Source: Paracamarosporium sp. OC-R06-R3
Taxonomy: Eukaryota > Ascomycota > Dothideomycetes > Pleosporales > Didymosphaeriaceae
Assembly: GCA_019828545.1 (NCBI GenBank)
Contig: JACVRA010000050.1
Location: forward strand, 620,001 to 684,000
Direction: 5' to 3'
Length of the DNA: 64,000 nucleotides
Positions 20,590-32,289 of this stretch are shown piece after piece. How positions within the stretch are numbered: position 1 is the stretch's first letter; each line of letters begins with the position of its first letter. The notes under the pieces were generated by a model. That model saw only the letters and a list, made by a program, of their open reading frames with translations. It was not told the DNA's origin and did no database searches. The translations under genes were made by a program, and so were the position numbers.

Positions 20590-23500
20590 ATGAGCACTCC
20601 CGGGGAGGGCCCGCCTTCGCTGGGAGGCCAGGACGCCCCGCAGCAGCAGCCGCAGCAGTACCAAGCCTATGACCCTCGCGCGAACGGCCTGTCGAGGCAG
20701 CCTACAAACCCATACGACATGCAGAGTCCGCAGAACTTGTCTCCCCACAAGAGCAACGGCCCGCCCACCCGCTCTCTCACCGACCCGGCAGACTCACAGC
20801 AGCAACAGCAGCAGCAGCAGGACCCTGCGCGAGAGAAACCTCGGGGTCGAAGCAAGATCTGTGGCAAGTGCGGTGAGGGCTTGACGGGGCAGTTCGTCCG
20901 CGCATTGGGCGATACATACCATTTGGAATGCTTTACTTGTCACGTACGTATCCGTCGGTACTCGACAACCGATCTGCAGGCCGGGTCGATGCCTTAGCAT
21001 GGCGCCATGGCGCTGCAATCGGTTTCGCGACTATTGATATACTTTCCTCGCTCCGGTCCATCTATTAACACCACACAGGATTGCGGCAAAATCGTTGCCT
21101 CCAAATTCTTCCCCGTACCGGACAAGCCTCCGGGTCAATACCCGCTCTGCGAGACCGATTACTTCAAGAGGCTAGACCTGTTGTGTTTTGACTGCGGACA
21201 AGCTCTGCGGGGTTCGTACATTACGGCATTGGACCGCAAATACCACATCGAGCACTTTACCTGCTCCGTCTGCCCTACTGTCTTCGGCGCTTCAGACAGC
21301 TACTACGAGCACGAGGGCAGTGTCTACTGTCACTACCACTACTCGACCAAATTCGCACAGCGGTGTAATGGCTGCCAGACGTCAATTCTCAAGCAGTTTG
21401 TCGAGATATTCCGCAATGGTCAGAACCAGCACTGGCATCCCGAATGCTACATGATCCACAAATATTGGAACGTGCGCCTGCACTCAACCGGTCAGCCCAT
21501 AGCCCAAGCCCCCCAGGACGTAGATTCCGATGCATCAGACGAAGTACGTGACAGAGTGCGAAAACAAGAAGAAGAGATCGAGGCCAAGGTCAACTGGATC
21601 TGGAAGACTTTGTCTGCTTTCGAAGAAAAGTCGGCCACTTGCATATCCGACATGCTTCTTCATGTCAGCAATGGCGCATACGTAGACGGCGTTATGGCTG
21701 CCAAGAAGTTCATCGTCCATGTCGAACTCCTGTTCAATGCTGCAGACGACCTTGATGCACAGCTTGTCGCCAACACACCGAAAGGCCTGACATATTCGCG
21801 CGAGTCAAAACTGCTATGCAAGAAGGTCGTGGCTTTCTTCGCGCTTCTCACACAGTCGCAAGGCACGGGCGTGCGTAGACTCGGCGTCACACAAGAACTT
21901 TTGTCGCTTGTTACTGGATTAGCTCACTACCTCAAGCTCTTGATCCGCATCTGTCTACAGGGCGCTTTGAAGTTGGAACGAGAGACACGGAGCGCGAGTG
22001 GTCTGACTAATTTCCTCGCACAAGTCAATTCACTTGATACAAAGTTGGAGCAAGAGGCGCAGAAGGATCAGGCTGCTGAGTCTCAAGTCCTCGTTCCACG
22101 ATGGGCGGATGCTTGCCCGATATGCGATGCCCAGGTCGAAGACAAGTGCCTGCACTTCGACAACATGTCATTCAACTACGGGTGCATGGTTTGCCGGGGC
22201 TGCGGAGCAGACCTACGCAGCGACATCAAGAATGCTTACTGGAGCAAGTCCAAACAGAGGATCTTCTGCCCGGCCTGTGCTGCAGCACAACCGGATGCGG
22301 AGAACGGGTTCCAGCAAGTGACCAAACTGCGACAATATGTTCATTTACTCAAGGTTGCGCATGCCCGATTAATGGCCACATTGCGGTCCAGTGGTGCTCT
22401 ACCGCACACTTCTGGTAAGTCAGGTTTTGTTGTATCATCGTCAACCCACCAGCATGCAGTCTTGACACCCTTGATCAGGCACCCGCCCCCCACGCCGCAA
22501 AAAAATACCCTCCACTCACTAATCTCTTTAGATGATCCGAACTTGACGGGCTACGATTCCTCACAAGGCCACCGTCTAGGCGACGCCGCTGGAGATCTTC
22601 AGACACCTCACCTACGACAAGATGCCCGTTCCAAGTCTTTTGGTGGCCAGTCGACATCCGATGCCCAGAGCGCAAATGCAAACTACGAACAGTCCATGAC
22701 AGACATTAAGCGCTTACGTTCTACACGACTGGACAAGCATCTTTCTCAGACCATGAAGCGCGCTCGTCAATCCAGAATAATCGACGGCCCAGAAGCGTCA
22801 GGAGCAGGTGGCGATTCTCAAGGCAAAGGTGGAATGCAAATCGTGCAAGAACGTGAGCACCCAGGCGATGTAGACGGCACTACTCTTGCTGTAAACTCGC
22901 TTGCTTTGGACGACATCGCGCGCATGGCAGCACTAGAGCAGCAGCGTGAGCAGCGTCCCAATGCATTCCGTGCGGGTGGCAGCGCACTTTTGGGCCAACA
23001 AGACCAAGCGAGGCTCCTCAATGGCCATCGTCGTGACATGTCTGGAGGCCAGAACGCACTCGAGGGACGGCCGCGGACTTATTTCTCCGAGCTCTCGCCC
23101 CTCGAGTATTTCAAGCTCAAGAGTCTTGCGGTGCTCCAATTGGGTCTTTTGCTCGATGACAACCAATACAATCAAGGCGATCTTCTGGATCTCATTGAGA
23201 CGAAGCGATCAAACTTCTGGGGTAAAATTGGGTTTGGCAAGAACAAGAACAAGCCGAAGAAGGGCCCCACAAGCGTTGAGAAGCCAGTGTCTGAAAAAGC
23301 GACGTTTAGACAGTCCCTGGAAATGCTCGTGGAGAAGTATGGCGCCGAGTCCACAGACGGTGTCGGACCCGGTACGCTGCGAGTGCCCGCCCTGCTGCAG
23401 GACGCTGTCACTGCCATGAGAACTATGGACATGTCTATAGAAGGTGTCTTCCGTAAGAACGGTAATCTCAAGGCTCTGCGAGAGCTTGAGGAAGAAATCG

Positions 23501-24458
23501 ACGCAAAGGGTGTCGAGATGGTGGACCTGAACTCAAAGAATCCTGTCATACTGGCAAACCTTCTCAAGCGTTTCCTCCGGTTAATGCCGGATCCCGTTTT
23601 GACACTCAAGCTTTACCGCTTGTTCATGACGGCTAATGGTGTGTATAGTGTTACACTTCCACGACATGTGCTAACCTCTACAGAAATCACCGACGAAGTA
23701 CAACGAATGAAAGTGCTACACCTGGTCTGCTGTCTGTTGCCCAAGGCGCATCGCGACACCATGGAGGTATTGTTCTGTTTCCTAAATTGGGTCTCGTCGT
23801 TCCACACTGTAGATGAGGAAACGGGCAACAAGATGGACACCTGGAACATTGCCACTGTCATGGCCCCGAACATCCTGCGAGAGAACAACGAAAAGGAAAT
23901 GAAGAGCGTAGACCAAGGCGCTGTTCGGGTCGTCTTCGATCTGATCGAGAATAACGACGAGTTTTGTGAGGTGAGTATCAGCCCGCTTGTGCTGTTAACT
24001 TTGTTGATTTGGTACAGGTACCCGACGAGATTGTCGATCTCCTCTACGATGACAACTCCTCCGAATTGACTCCGAAAGAGATCATGCGACAGTGGGAGCA
24101 ACGTGGCAGGAACCCGACAGCGGCTGCACCGGCGTTGTCACCGCGCAATCAGTCTGGTGCTTCGTCGAGGAAAGATCAGCGTAACGCTCCACACATTACG
24201 CAAGCAGATCACAACCCCCAAGCGTTCGCGGGTGAATCTTCTGTACGCCATGTCGCAGGAGCGGGTGGTCCCGGCCATCCAGCGTCGAACAATCTCAGTA
24301 CTTCACCGCAGCAGTACGACCTGGGCACGCCCAACCTCCCTTACAGTCAACCCGCGCCCGGGTCGGCTGAGAGTCACCGCACGGGATCACCACATCGTCA
24401 CAGCTACCGGTCACCGGCACTGCAGAAGCAAACACTCGGCACCGCCGGCGCCGGGTGA
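20590..24458 (+). CDS. LIM-domain Rho GTPase-activating protein (Rga1-like)
   Basis: Five exons (20590-20943, 21079-22414, 22532-23638, 23684-23970, 24018-24458) encode about 1174 residues. A CAG-coded run of eight Gln precedes LIM1 (CGKCGEGL, CFTCHDCGK; residues ~90-160, spanning the first intron). LIM2 follows (CFDCGQAL to CNGCQ; ~160-225), and a third LIM-like Cys cluster lies at ~458-510 (CPICDAQ, CRGCGAD, CPACA). The RhoGAP domain occupies ~845-1020 with the arginine finger GVFRKNG and LLKRFLRLMPDPVL. It switches off Rho-family GTPases (Cdc42/Rho) at sites of polar growth. The second and third introns (117 and 45 nt) are stop-free multiples of three and could be retained. The tail is Ser/Pro/Gln-rich and disordered. 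The start has a strong GCCGCCATG-like context. Confidence 0.93.
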
Positions 24459-25415
24459 TGAACATACGGCATTAATCAATAATTGGAGTACGCAGGTGTT
24501 GGTCTTCTTGTTCAATTCATTCCGTCTACTTCGCGAAACGATACCAAGCGAGCGCAGATACCTCTCAGCGGAAAATTGGTCTTTATGTCACTTTCTCGGG
24601 CACACCGCACACATACATACCTGTGCCCCATTGCATCATTTACGGCATGGCACGGCTTCATGAACGCACGAGCGATTGAGTTTGGCAAGTGGAAGGGCTT
24701 AAGGGCGTAAAGCATACGACCTCGTATAAAGCATTTGGAAAGGGCGTTTCTGGGTAAGTCAATGTGTGTTTTTGCGATCTGCCAGGTGCCATTTGCTTTG
24801 AGGCGTTGCTTTTTATCCACGGGGTGGTTTGTTGGATGTTGGGATTGAGAGGAGCTTTGGCATTGCATGTGGTGCGGGTGAGGTTGGAGGGTTGGAGGAG
24901 GCATTTGTGGAGGGATGTGGATTTGGGCTGTTTTCCAGCAGCGCTGGATTGGATTTGGTTTCGACGGTCTCGTGATGGAAGGAGAAGGCTTTCAAGTTAA
25001 TCGCTTGATGGTATCTGTTGCGGTGGATGAGGGCTGCAGCTATTCTGATGGCATGTTTGGTATGTGGGATTAATGAAAGAAGCTCTCCGTTGCCGAAGGG
25101 CGTGCTTCTCAACGCTTTGCACTCCACTCACTTTCACCTCTACTTTCACCTTTACTTTCACTTCTGTCTTCACTTTTCAACTCGTTGCAAACGGCTGTCG
25201 CTCCTTCCCTTCGTGGGCTGTTTCGTCCTAGCGCAACACCGCCTGCCCGTTTGCACCTGCCTCCCTCGAGCTCCCTCACTTTTCATATTTGCAATACTCC
25301 CTTCACCTCGTTACACTCCCCTTCGCGCCGTCTTCGCGCGACATCGTACCCTCCCGCTCCCCTTCCGTCCTACGCCTCCAAAACACCGCGTACCGCACCC
25401 TGAATCACCACCGCC
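24459..25415. promoter_or_regulatory. Intergenic region with pyrimidine-repeat leader upstream of RBR gene
   Basis: About 950 bases. At 25127-25180 four imperfect copies of an ACTTTCACCT-like unit follow each other, then a C/T-rich leader runs up to the ATG at 25416. This fits the promoter of a conserved gene. No coding sequence seen. Confidence 0.5.
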
Positions 25416-27216
25416 ATGGACCCCCCGACCGCGCGTCTAGCGCTAGACCTCCAACTCCAAGACATCGAAGCCGTCCTCAAGACGCCTGGCACCACCGCCA
25501 GCGAAGCGGCGGCGTTCCGCAGCCTCCGCGATGAGCTGGTGAAGAAGAAGGGCGAGGTCGACGGGCAGTGTGCGGCGGTGGATATGCTGCGGAGGGAGTA
25601 CGGAGAGAAGAGTGTGCATCGGCGGTTGGTGGCTGAGGAGAGGGTTGCGAGGGGTGAGTTGTGTGCGTGTGGTGGTGTGGGAGTTGGGCTGACGTTTTTT
25701 GTAGCTGATCATGTGTTGGCGGCGAGGCTGGAGGGGAGGGCGCCCGTGCCCCAGCCTAATCTTCCGCCGAGTGAGCCGGAGGATGGGCGCGGCGAGGAGG
25801 TTAATGGGGGTGTGAGGGTTGCGCTGGCGAGGGTGGCTGTTGATTTGGGGGGGTCGCAGACGGGGTACGGTGCTCCTGTCAGTCCGAAGACTAACACACC
25901 CAAAGCCGACAATGAGACGCCAAAGGACAAGAGTGCTAGACGCGTGAAGCGAGGAGGTGCAGTTGAGAAGAAGAAACAAAGACCTGTGGAGAAGGGTGAT
26001 GCAGCTTCGGAGAAAGTACCCAAGATCCAGAAATCTTCCACTGAGGTTGTCAAGAGTGGTGCGAAGTCGCAACCTGAGCCATCTGCTCAATCATATTATG
26101 CATACTATGCCAGGGTCACTCGATGTCTCGGTCTTGGTCAACGTCAGCAATTGCAGGTTATACCTGTCGTTGAAGAGCTTGGTGTCACCCGTACGAAAGA
26201 TGATACAACAACGGTCGAGAGTCAAGCTACACCTGATGTCAAAGACACCCTGGACGTCGATACCATCAGCAAGGAATCTCAGAAGATTGCTGATCATACA
26301 GAATGTTCAGGCTGCTTGGAGAAAGCTGGTGAAGCGGATACTCTCAAGCTCCTGTGTCCTGAGAAAGATGCCCGCAAACACACATACTGCCGAAACTGCC
26401 TCAAGAGCATGTTTGAACATGCCATAACGGACCCGGCTCAGTTTCCACCGCGCTGCTGTGCACCCCTCGAATTATTTCAGTGTATGGAGCTCTTGTCAGA
26501 GGATCTCATTTCCAGATTCCAAGATAGGAAAGAAGAGCTGGAAACGCCTGATCGCATCTACTGCAGCAACGCAGAGTGCGCAAAATGGATCAAGCCAGCG
26601 AATGTCGAGGCAGGCGTAGCGACCTGCTCGGAATGCGCTCAGAAGACCTGCACCACCTGCAAGGCAAAGCAGCATGAAGGGCTCTGTCCAGATGACGGGG
26701 GTGTCAAGGCCCTTTTGGCTTTGGCAAAGGAGAAGCGATGGCAGACTTGCCCGAAGTGCAAAAACATGGTTGAGCTGAGCATGGGTTGCTACCACATAAC
26801 GTACGTATTTCCCCACCATCCCCTCGAATTCTAGGGACAGAGTGTCGCCCGTGTTACCCCGGATGCACGGTAAGACATCTCTGTTGTAGCGTTATAGGGA
26901 GGTGCTCGATACCTAGAGTCGGAACTGACAGGAACTTAGGTGTCGCTGTAAGCATCAATTTTGCTACCTCTGTCAGATGAAGTGGAAGACGTGTAGGTGT
27001 GTCGACGCAGCAGAGGAACATGTTTGGCTAAATGCACCCGCAAATGCAGCTAAGATTGCCAATCATCGGGGGGAGCACTTGCACATCTGGCTACGCCGGA
27101 GTAGAGATGACGGACACAACACAGTATGTTCTCGATGCGACGCAGATTGGCTTCCCTGGATAATGCACTGCGAAGGCTGTCGCCGGAATAGCTGTATGCA
27201 ATGCCTTGGCGGCTAG
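25416..27216 (+). CDS. RBR-type E3 ubiquitin ligase
   Basis: Three exons (25416-25653, 25705-26800, 26940-27216) give about 536 residues. The N-terminal half is a short helical segment and Lys/Thr-rich disordered sequence. RING1 begins near 280 (CSGCLEKAGE, CRNCLKSMFE, RCCAP), the IBR follows (IYCSNAECAKWIK, CSECAQKTCTTCK), and RING2 lies at ~426-465: CPKCKNMVELSMGCYHITC then CKHQFCYLC. The Cys of MGCYHITC is the expected catalytic cysteine that carries ubiquitin as a thioester. A last Cys-rich stretch (CSRCDADWLP, CEGCRRNSC) closes the protein. The final intron is long (139 nt) and contains a short Cys-rich open stretch, so its exact form is less sure. Its partner E2 and substrates are unknown. 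Confidence 0.88.
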
Positions 27217-27524
27217 CCGGGCACAGAAAGAGCAGCTTGATCTTTGGCTCTTGGAGTGTCTCTGGATTCGAAACATGATGATGGAATAGGTCGTGCAGTT
27301 ATATATCTGTGGAAAAAGCTCCGGGTGGGTCCTAAACGAATTGGGATTTTGATTAGCGACGATGTGACGTCTATGGATACTTATTGGTCTTTATGGCATT
27401 TGGAGGCAACTCCCTGGATACATACCACGCCCCCGGTAGTTGAATAAACGAATATTTACTTCAGATAACCTCTGATCACACAATCATCGCACTTATCCGG
27501 TCTCGCGTCACGGTGACAACCTAC
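27217..27524. other. Convergent spacer RBR / methyltransferase
   Basis: About 310 bases between two 3' ends; no gene seen. Confidence 0.5.
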
Positions 27525-28532
27525 TTACTTCCTTACCGCAACGACAAACAACCTCGGATACCCCAACAGCACCCTCCCATCCCCCAACTTCGGATACACC
27601 TCCGCCAACCTCCTCTCATACTCGTCCAAAAACGCCCTCTTAGCCCCCTCATCACCCCCCATCCTATGCAAATAAGGCTGCAGCCCCGTCCCCTTAACCC
27701 ACTCCACAATCGCCCCCGCATCAGCAAGCACATGGAAGTACTCGGTGCGCCACACATCGACGGCGGCCGCATACGGGCTCAGCGCATTGTAGAACGCATT
27801 CGGCGACTCGATGGGATCGAGGTCCGGGCGCGATCCGTCAGATACATCGCCTATGCGCGCGTCCGCGAAGTACGGCGTCCACGGCGCGCCGGGCGTGCTC
27901 GCCACGTCGCGCATCAGCGTGTGCGACGGTGCGTGGTAGTTGTCGGGCACCTGGATGGCGAGCGCGGCGCCGGGCTTCAGGGCCGCGAAGAAGCGCGTGA
28001 GCGTCGGTATGCGCTGGTCTGACCGCAGCCAGTGGAACACCGCGTTTGAAAAGAGCAGGTCTGCGTCGCGGGCCTCGAACGTCGCGAGGTCGCCTTGCAC
28101 GAAGTCCACGGCTGGCAGCGAGGAAGACGCCTTGGAGAGCATGTCCGGGGAGGAGTCCATGCCTGTTGCGCGGGCGTCTGGGAACGCGGCGAGGAGCGCG
28201 GCCGTGCTGTTTCCGGGGCCGCAGCCGAGGTCGTAGATGCGTGGCGTGGGGGATTGGATGTGTGGTTGCACGCGGGCGAGGAGGTCGTATACGGCGCGGG
28301 TGCGCTCGTTGTTGAACTTGAGGTATTGGGTTGCGGACCAGTCTGGTTTTTGGGGCTGGGTGGACGTCATGGTGGAGCTCGTGGTGAAGGAACGATTGGG
28401 TGGGTGGGATACTCCGGGTAGGATTGTTTTTGGGTTGGGAAGCCTGCTTTGGATGTGTGGGAGCACTCGTGTTGACGATCTTGATGCTGTTGTGATGGAA
28501 CGGATGGGTCGGAGGGAAGTTGGTCGGACCAT
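27525..28532 (-). CDS. Trans-aconitate methyltransferase homologue
   Basis: Single exon, 335 residues from the ATG at 28532. The SAM-binding motif IYDLGCGPGNSTAALLAAFP, then TGMDSSPDML, LLFSNAVFHWL, IQVPDNYHAPSHTLMRDVA, VDVWRTEYFHVL and GYPRLFVVAVRK match bacterial Tam and yeast Tmt1 along the whole length. The enzyme methylates trans-aconitate, a by-product that inhibits the TCA cycle. The first 55 residues (MVRPTSLRPIRSITTASRSS...) are basic, Ser/Thr-rich and free of acidic residues, like a mitochondrial presequence; a second in-frame ATG at 28370 gives the bare enzyme (281 residues). Two compartments from one gene are therefore possible. Confidence 0.88.
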   Translation of the reverse strand: MVRPTSLRPIRSITTASRSSTRVLPHIQSRLPNPKTILPGVSHPPNRSFTTSSTMTSTQPQKPDWSATQYLKFNNERTRAVYDLLARVQPHIQSPTPRIYDLGCGPGNSTAALLAAFPDARATGMDSSPDMLSKASSSLPAVDFVQGDLATFEARDADLLFSNAVFHWLRSDQRIPTLTRFFAALKPGAALAIQVPDNYHAPSHTLMRDVASTPGAPWTPYFADARIGDVSDGSRPDLDPIESPNAFYNALSPYAAAVDVWRTEYFHVLADAGAIVEWVKGTGLQPYLHRMGGDEGAKRAFLDEYERRLAEVYPKLGDGRVLLGYPRLFVVAVRK

Positions 28533-29010
28533 GCTCTTTCTCTTACAAGTTAGTAGCGGGTGAACCACGACAGTGACACTTGAATGAGTCGAGAAGTGCG
28601 GAGAGAGAAGAATTGCGATTGCTATGAGTTTGCGTGATTCTACTACTATACACAGAAAAGCCGAGGTCGAAAGTGACGTTAGATGTTGGTCGAGGGAAAA
28701 GCCAGGGTTCACAGTGTCCACCAATCAACGGCGCCACAGTGGGACAGAGTGGGACGAAGCAGCGCGTTCCTGAGGCGATCGCAGCACCACAAGGCGAAAA
28801 GCGCCTTTCTTCATCACATTAGGTCATTATCATTGCTTCTATCTTTCTGCCATCTGAGCAAAATACACATGAACTTGCCACCTCGAATGTCTCCTCCCAG
28901 ATTGGCATATGATAGCCTTCAGTACGTCAAAAAAATTTGCGACACCAACCTGGTATTAGAGAGAATGACTCAAAGGCTGGAATATCAAAGTCCCGCACAA
29001 ACTCATAACA
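28533..29010. promoter_or_regulatory. Promoter of methyltransferase, tyrosinase 3' end
   Basis: About 480 bases. A plus-strand open frame from 28869 runs into it, but it overlaps the last tyrosinase exon in antisense and shows no domain, so I treat the stretch as non-coding. Confidence 0.45.
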
Positions 29011-31153
29011 TCATGTGTTTCTTATCCCCATCCGGTACGATGTTGTGTCGCCGCTGTATTCAAGCGGTTGAGAAGGGTCCTTCGGAATACGAACTTTCGT
29101 GCCAACAACATCGACGGTGAAACTCGCTAGCTGCTCGGGTGTCATACGCTTTTGATCATGACCCTGTTGGCGATTAGTGTGTTACCTCGATGGATATATT
29201 CGAGGTCGGCTTACTGAATAGACGTTCCACGTCAAGTGAGACCTGAGATATGGTACCACGTTCTCCGGATCAAGGCTCTCTAGCTTGCCGGCGATGATCT
29301 GATCCAACAACGTCGACGTTAAACTTGTAGTACTACTCAAGTCCTGATCAGGTGTGCTGCGTCTCATCGCTTTCCGTTCAGCCTGACGAGCTTTCCATGC
29401 CCCATTCTCATGATCTTCAGTCAGCATTCTTGCCCACGAGCCGATTTGGGCGTTATCATCTGAAGAAAAATCGCCAACAAGTGAGAATTTCGCGTTGAAA
29501 GATGTGGGCATTTCCACTGCAGACGCTTTCGCATCAATGGCCCAGTCCGTAAACACGTTACCCTCCTCAATTACATCGGCAAGATCGGTACCGGTGGCAG
29601 TAGCAGTAGTCAAGGCTGCCCGAGCACTATTCGGATACAGCCTTTGGATTGTGCCTCGTACATCAGCTCTCCAATCTTCTTCCGAGGTAAACCTCCAATG
29701 CTGAGTCTCTGGATAAGCGTAACCAAAGATACTGGTATAGTGAACATCCTCAGAGGTGTAGAACGTATTTTCGTCTTTCCAGAACGGTGGGAGCCCGTAA
29801 TTTGCATCGATGGTGGCGCCGAGCGGGATCCAGAAGTTGCCGCTGTTGTCGTGACCATCAACAATCTCTGGTTGAAGCCAAGCGGTAGGATTCGCGGCCG
29901 TGTACAAAGCCATAAAACGGTCAAAGTTTCTACAGTCCATGAATCAGCGTATCACACCGTTATGTCAATGTTGTCACGTACGCGTGATGGAGCATGAAGA
30001 TTGGATCGAAGCCTGAGTAATCTAGGTTCCACATATGGCCGATCAGAGTTTTACCGTTAACGCTCGCTTGTCCTCCAGTGATGATATGAATGGAAGAATG
30101 TGCGCTCTCTAGGGCTTGGGAGAAATTCTTGAACGATGTATTCCACTGAAATGCATTGTGCACTGTGTCTTGACGAGCGCGCTGGTCTTTGATATATTCG
30201 TTCTGGAACCTGCCTACCTGCGGCCTCGCGTCTGCGTACTGTGTCGTAGGCCAACGCATCGTCTGGTTGTAATGGGCCATCTGAGGTTGTAAGTATACTG
30301 ACCAGGCGTCACCCCAAAGTAACATACACTTGAATCAGGAAAATCTCCCGGGATTGCTTGTTGGAATTGATACCAAAATAGGGGGTTGTCAACAAGCTGA
30401 ACACCGCTTGGTCCAGAGACCGTCCACCTTGGAGATAGGAAAAAGTCTGGAATACCACCATCACCAGTGCCTAGCGCAGTATCCCAGTAGGGTATGCGGA
30501 ATGCATCGGCGGCAGCAGACCAACGGTCCTGATCTTTCTGAGCCTGGTTGGCAATTGACCGGACGTGTTTCCAAAGTTCTTGCTAGACATATATTAGTGT
30601 CATGCCACAGAAGGAGTTCCTCAAAATTTAATTTTTACCTCGAACAATGCCAGGTATGGTCGATGCCAGGTCAAAAACAGTCTGCTGGAATGAGGGCAGT
30701 AAGCACCAACAGGAGCATTAGGAGTACCGTGCGCATCTTGCCATAGCTCATACGGCCGGCCATGTATCCCTTTGTTCTTTTAGCGACGGAACAGGTAATT
30801 TTGATGATTCGTGCACACCTGAAATGCGATAATATGACAGGGGATCGGACTGGTCCACTTGCTGGAACTTGAGTAGCCCAAGCAGATACAATGCCCATTG
30901 ATCGGGATAGTTTGCGACTAGGTCACGAATCTCGCGTCTGATGTGAGGATGTCCGCCTAAATCATGTCAAACACCAGTCTCTGTCACTGTTCTGTGGATA
31001 CATACCACTGTCCCTCGTCCTGATTCCTGTTGTCAAATGATGCCCTTCAGCGAGGATCTCTTTTGTAGCTGGAGATGGTACCGAACTGACGGGTGTACAT
31101 ATGACCAATGAAGCAAGCGAAGCTGCGAAAACTAGACGGACGAATTGCCACAT
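29011..31153 (-). CDS. Secreted tyrosinase (polyphenol oxidase)
   Basis: Seven exons (31006-31153, 30819-30956, 30639-30769, 30328-30582, 29982-30280, 29215-29929, 29011-29163) join in phase to 612 residues. A signal peptide (MWQFVRLVFAASLASLVICT) comes first. The CuA ligands are in GIHGRPYELW, CPHSSRLFLTWHRPYLALFE; the CuB ligands in AHSSIHIITGG (H-x3-H) and DPIFMLHHANFDRF. Type-3 copper tyrosinases hydroxylate monophenols and oxidise diphenols to quinones, for melanin or phenol defence. The intron inside LHH|ANFDR and the last intron (29164-29214), which brings in the VDVVGTKVRIPKDPSQPLEYS end, are both supported by phase. A TATA-like CTATAAAT lies 95 bases upstream. Confidence 0.93.
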
Positions 31154-32289
31154 GGCGATCGTTGTGTTTTGAGTAATTAGTTGAGTGATGAGCCCAGTGA
31201 ATCGGACGCTGCTGTTGGATTAAGCTTATCAACTGCCACTATGCATTTATAGATTCCCTGAAGACCTACACGATGCGGTAGTGTTGCAATCCGGACCAGG
31301 TAGCTGTTCGAGCAGAAGCGGTGAAAGTGAAGGTGTCCCAAGAGCGGTCACTTAGAGAGGCCGGTTGTGGGTAAGAAGCAAGCGTTCGATACACGCGAAG
31401 AAATAGCCAAAGGAAATGAGGTGGAAAAGAAGGTCCGAAAGTCGACGGAGCAAGAGATTGCCTGCGATCAGGTATGCTCTGAAGCAGCGAGCGAGGAATC
31501 AACGAGTGAATATAGGAAAGAAGCGGGTAGCATGCCAGTACATGGCAAACACGCCGCACCGTGGACTGACCGCCAGAGATGATGAGAGCGGCAAGGCGCT
31601 CGAAAAAGGAGGTTATTGGTGACGTGTTCGGGGCGTCCTCTGGTGGTGACTGCCGTGCTTTCATTGCGTGTGGGACAAAATCCCACCGGCCCGTTCGTCG
31701 TCACGTCCACATCGCTCCTTCCACGCGTTCCGCTCCGACGGCAGCCGCGTACTTGCCGCTTGCAAGATCTACACACACGCTGTCAGCTGTCAAATGCTTT
31801 CACGGCGGCTACAGTAGGAACGGGATTGATTTGATCGAGGCGGGTAAAAAGAACACTGTGACTATGAACTATAAGTGCGAGTAGAGGCGGGAAGATGCAT
31901 CGTGTTGGGCTGTGTGAGGTGATACGGCGCGTGGAACCCGAGTTGCTAAAACATTGGGAAGGTTCGACAGAGAGTCACAGGACCAGAACACCAACGGACC
32001 CATCGCTATTTGTATGTTTCATTGATCGCAACGTCGCCTCGGTGCTTGTGATACGCTTAGTGGAAACAAGAACAGGAAATCATGTAGTAGCCGTAAGCCC
32101 TAGGGCAGGGTTCACACCCCCTAAATACAGCAGTCGGCCGTCGGCAAGCCACTGAGCCATTGCATCCAACCAGCATACTCGTTAAGCTCCATCAGTTGGT
32201 ACTGCGCACTTGATCGAAAGTCGTAGCGTCGTGTCCTCATAACATCATTTTATCCATGTAATACACTTTGTAACCCCTTCTCACCGCAA
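31154..32289. promoter_or_regulatory. 1.1-kb intergenic region, tyrosinase promoter side
   Basis: Only short frames without recognisable content. The tyrosinase promoter lies at the left and the LanC-like 3' end at the right. Nothing else seen. Confidence 0.5.
31245..31252 (-). promoter_or_regulatory. TATA-like box of tyrosinase gene
   Basis: CTATAAAT on the minus strand, about 95 bases before the tyrosinase ATG. Confidence 0.5.

Noticed and set aside
28869..29120. Small plus-strand protein with CRRC
   Set aside because: It lies antisense to the last tyrosinase exon, which is supported by phase and splice signals.
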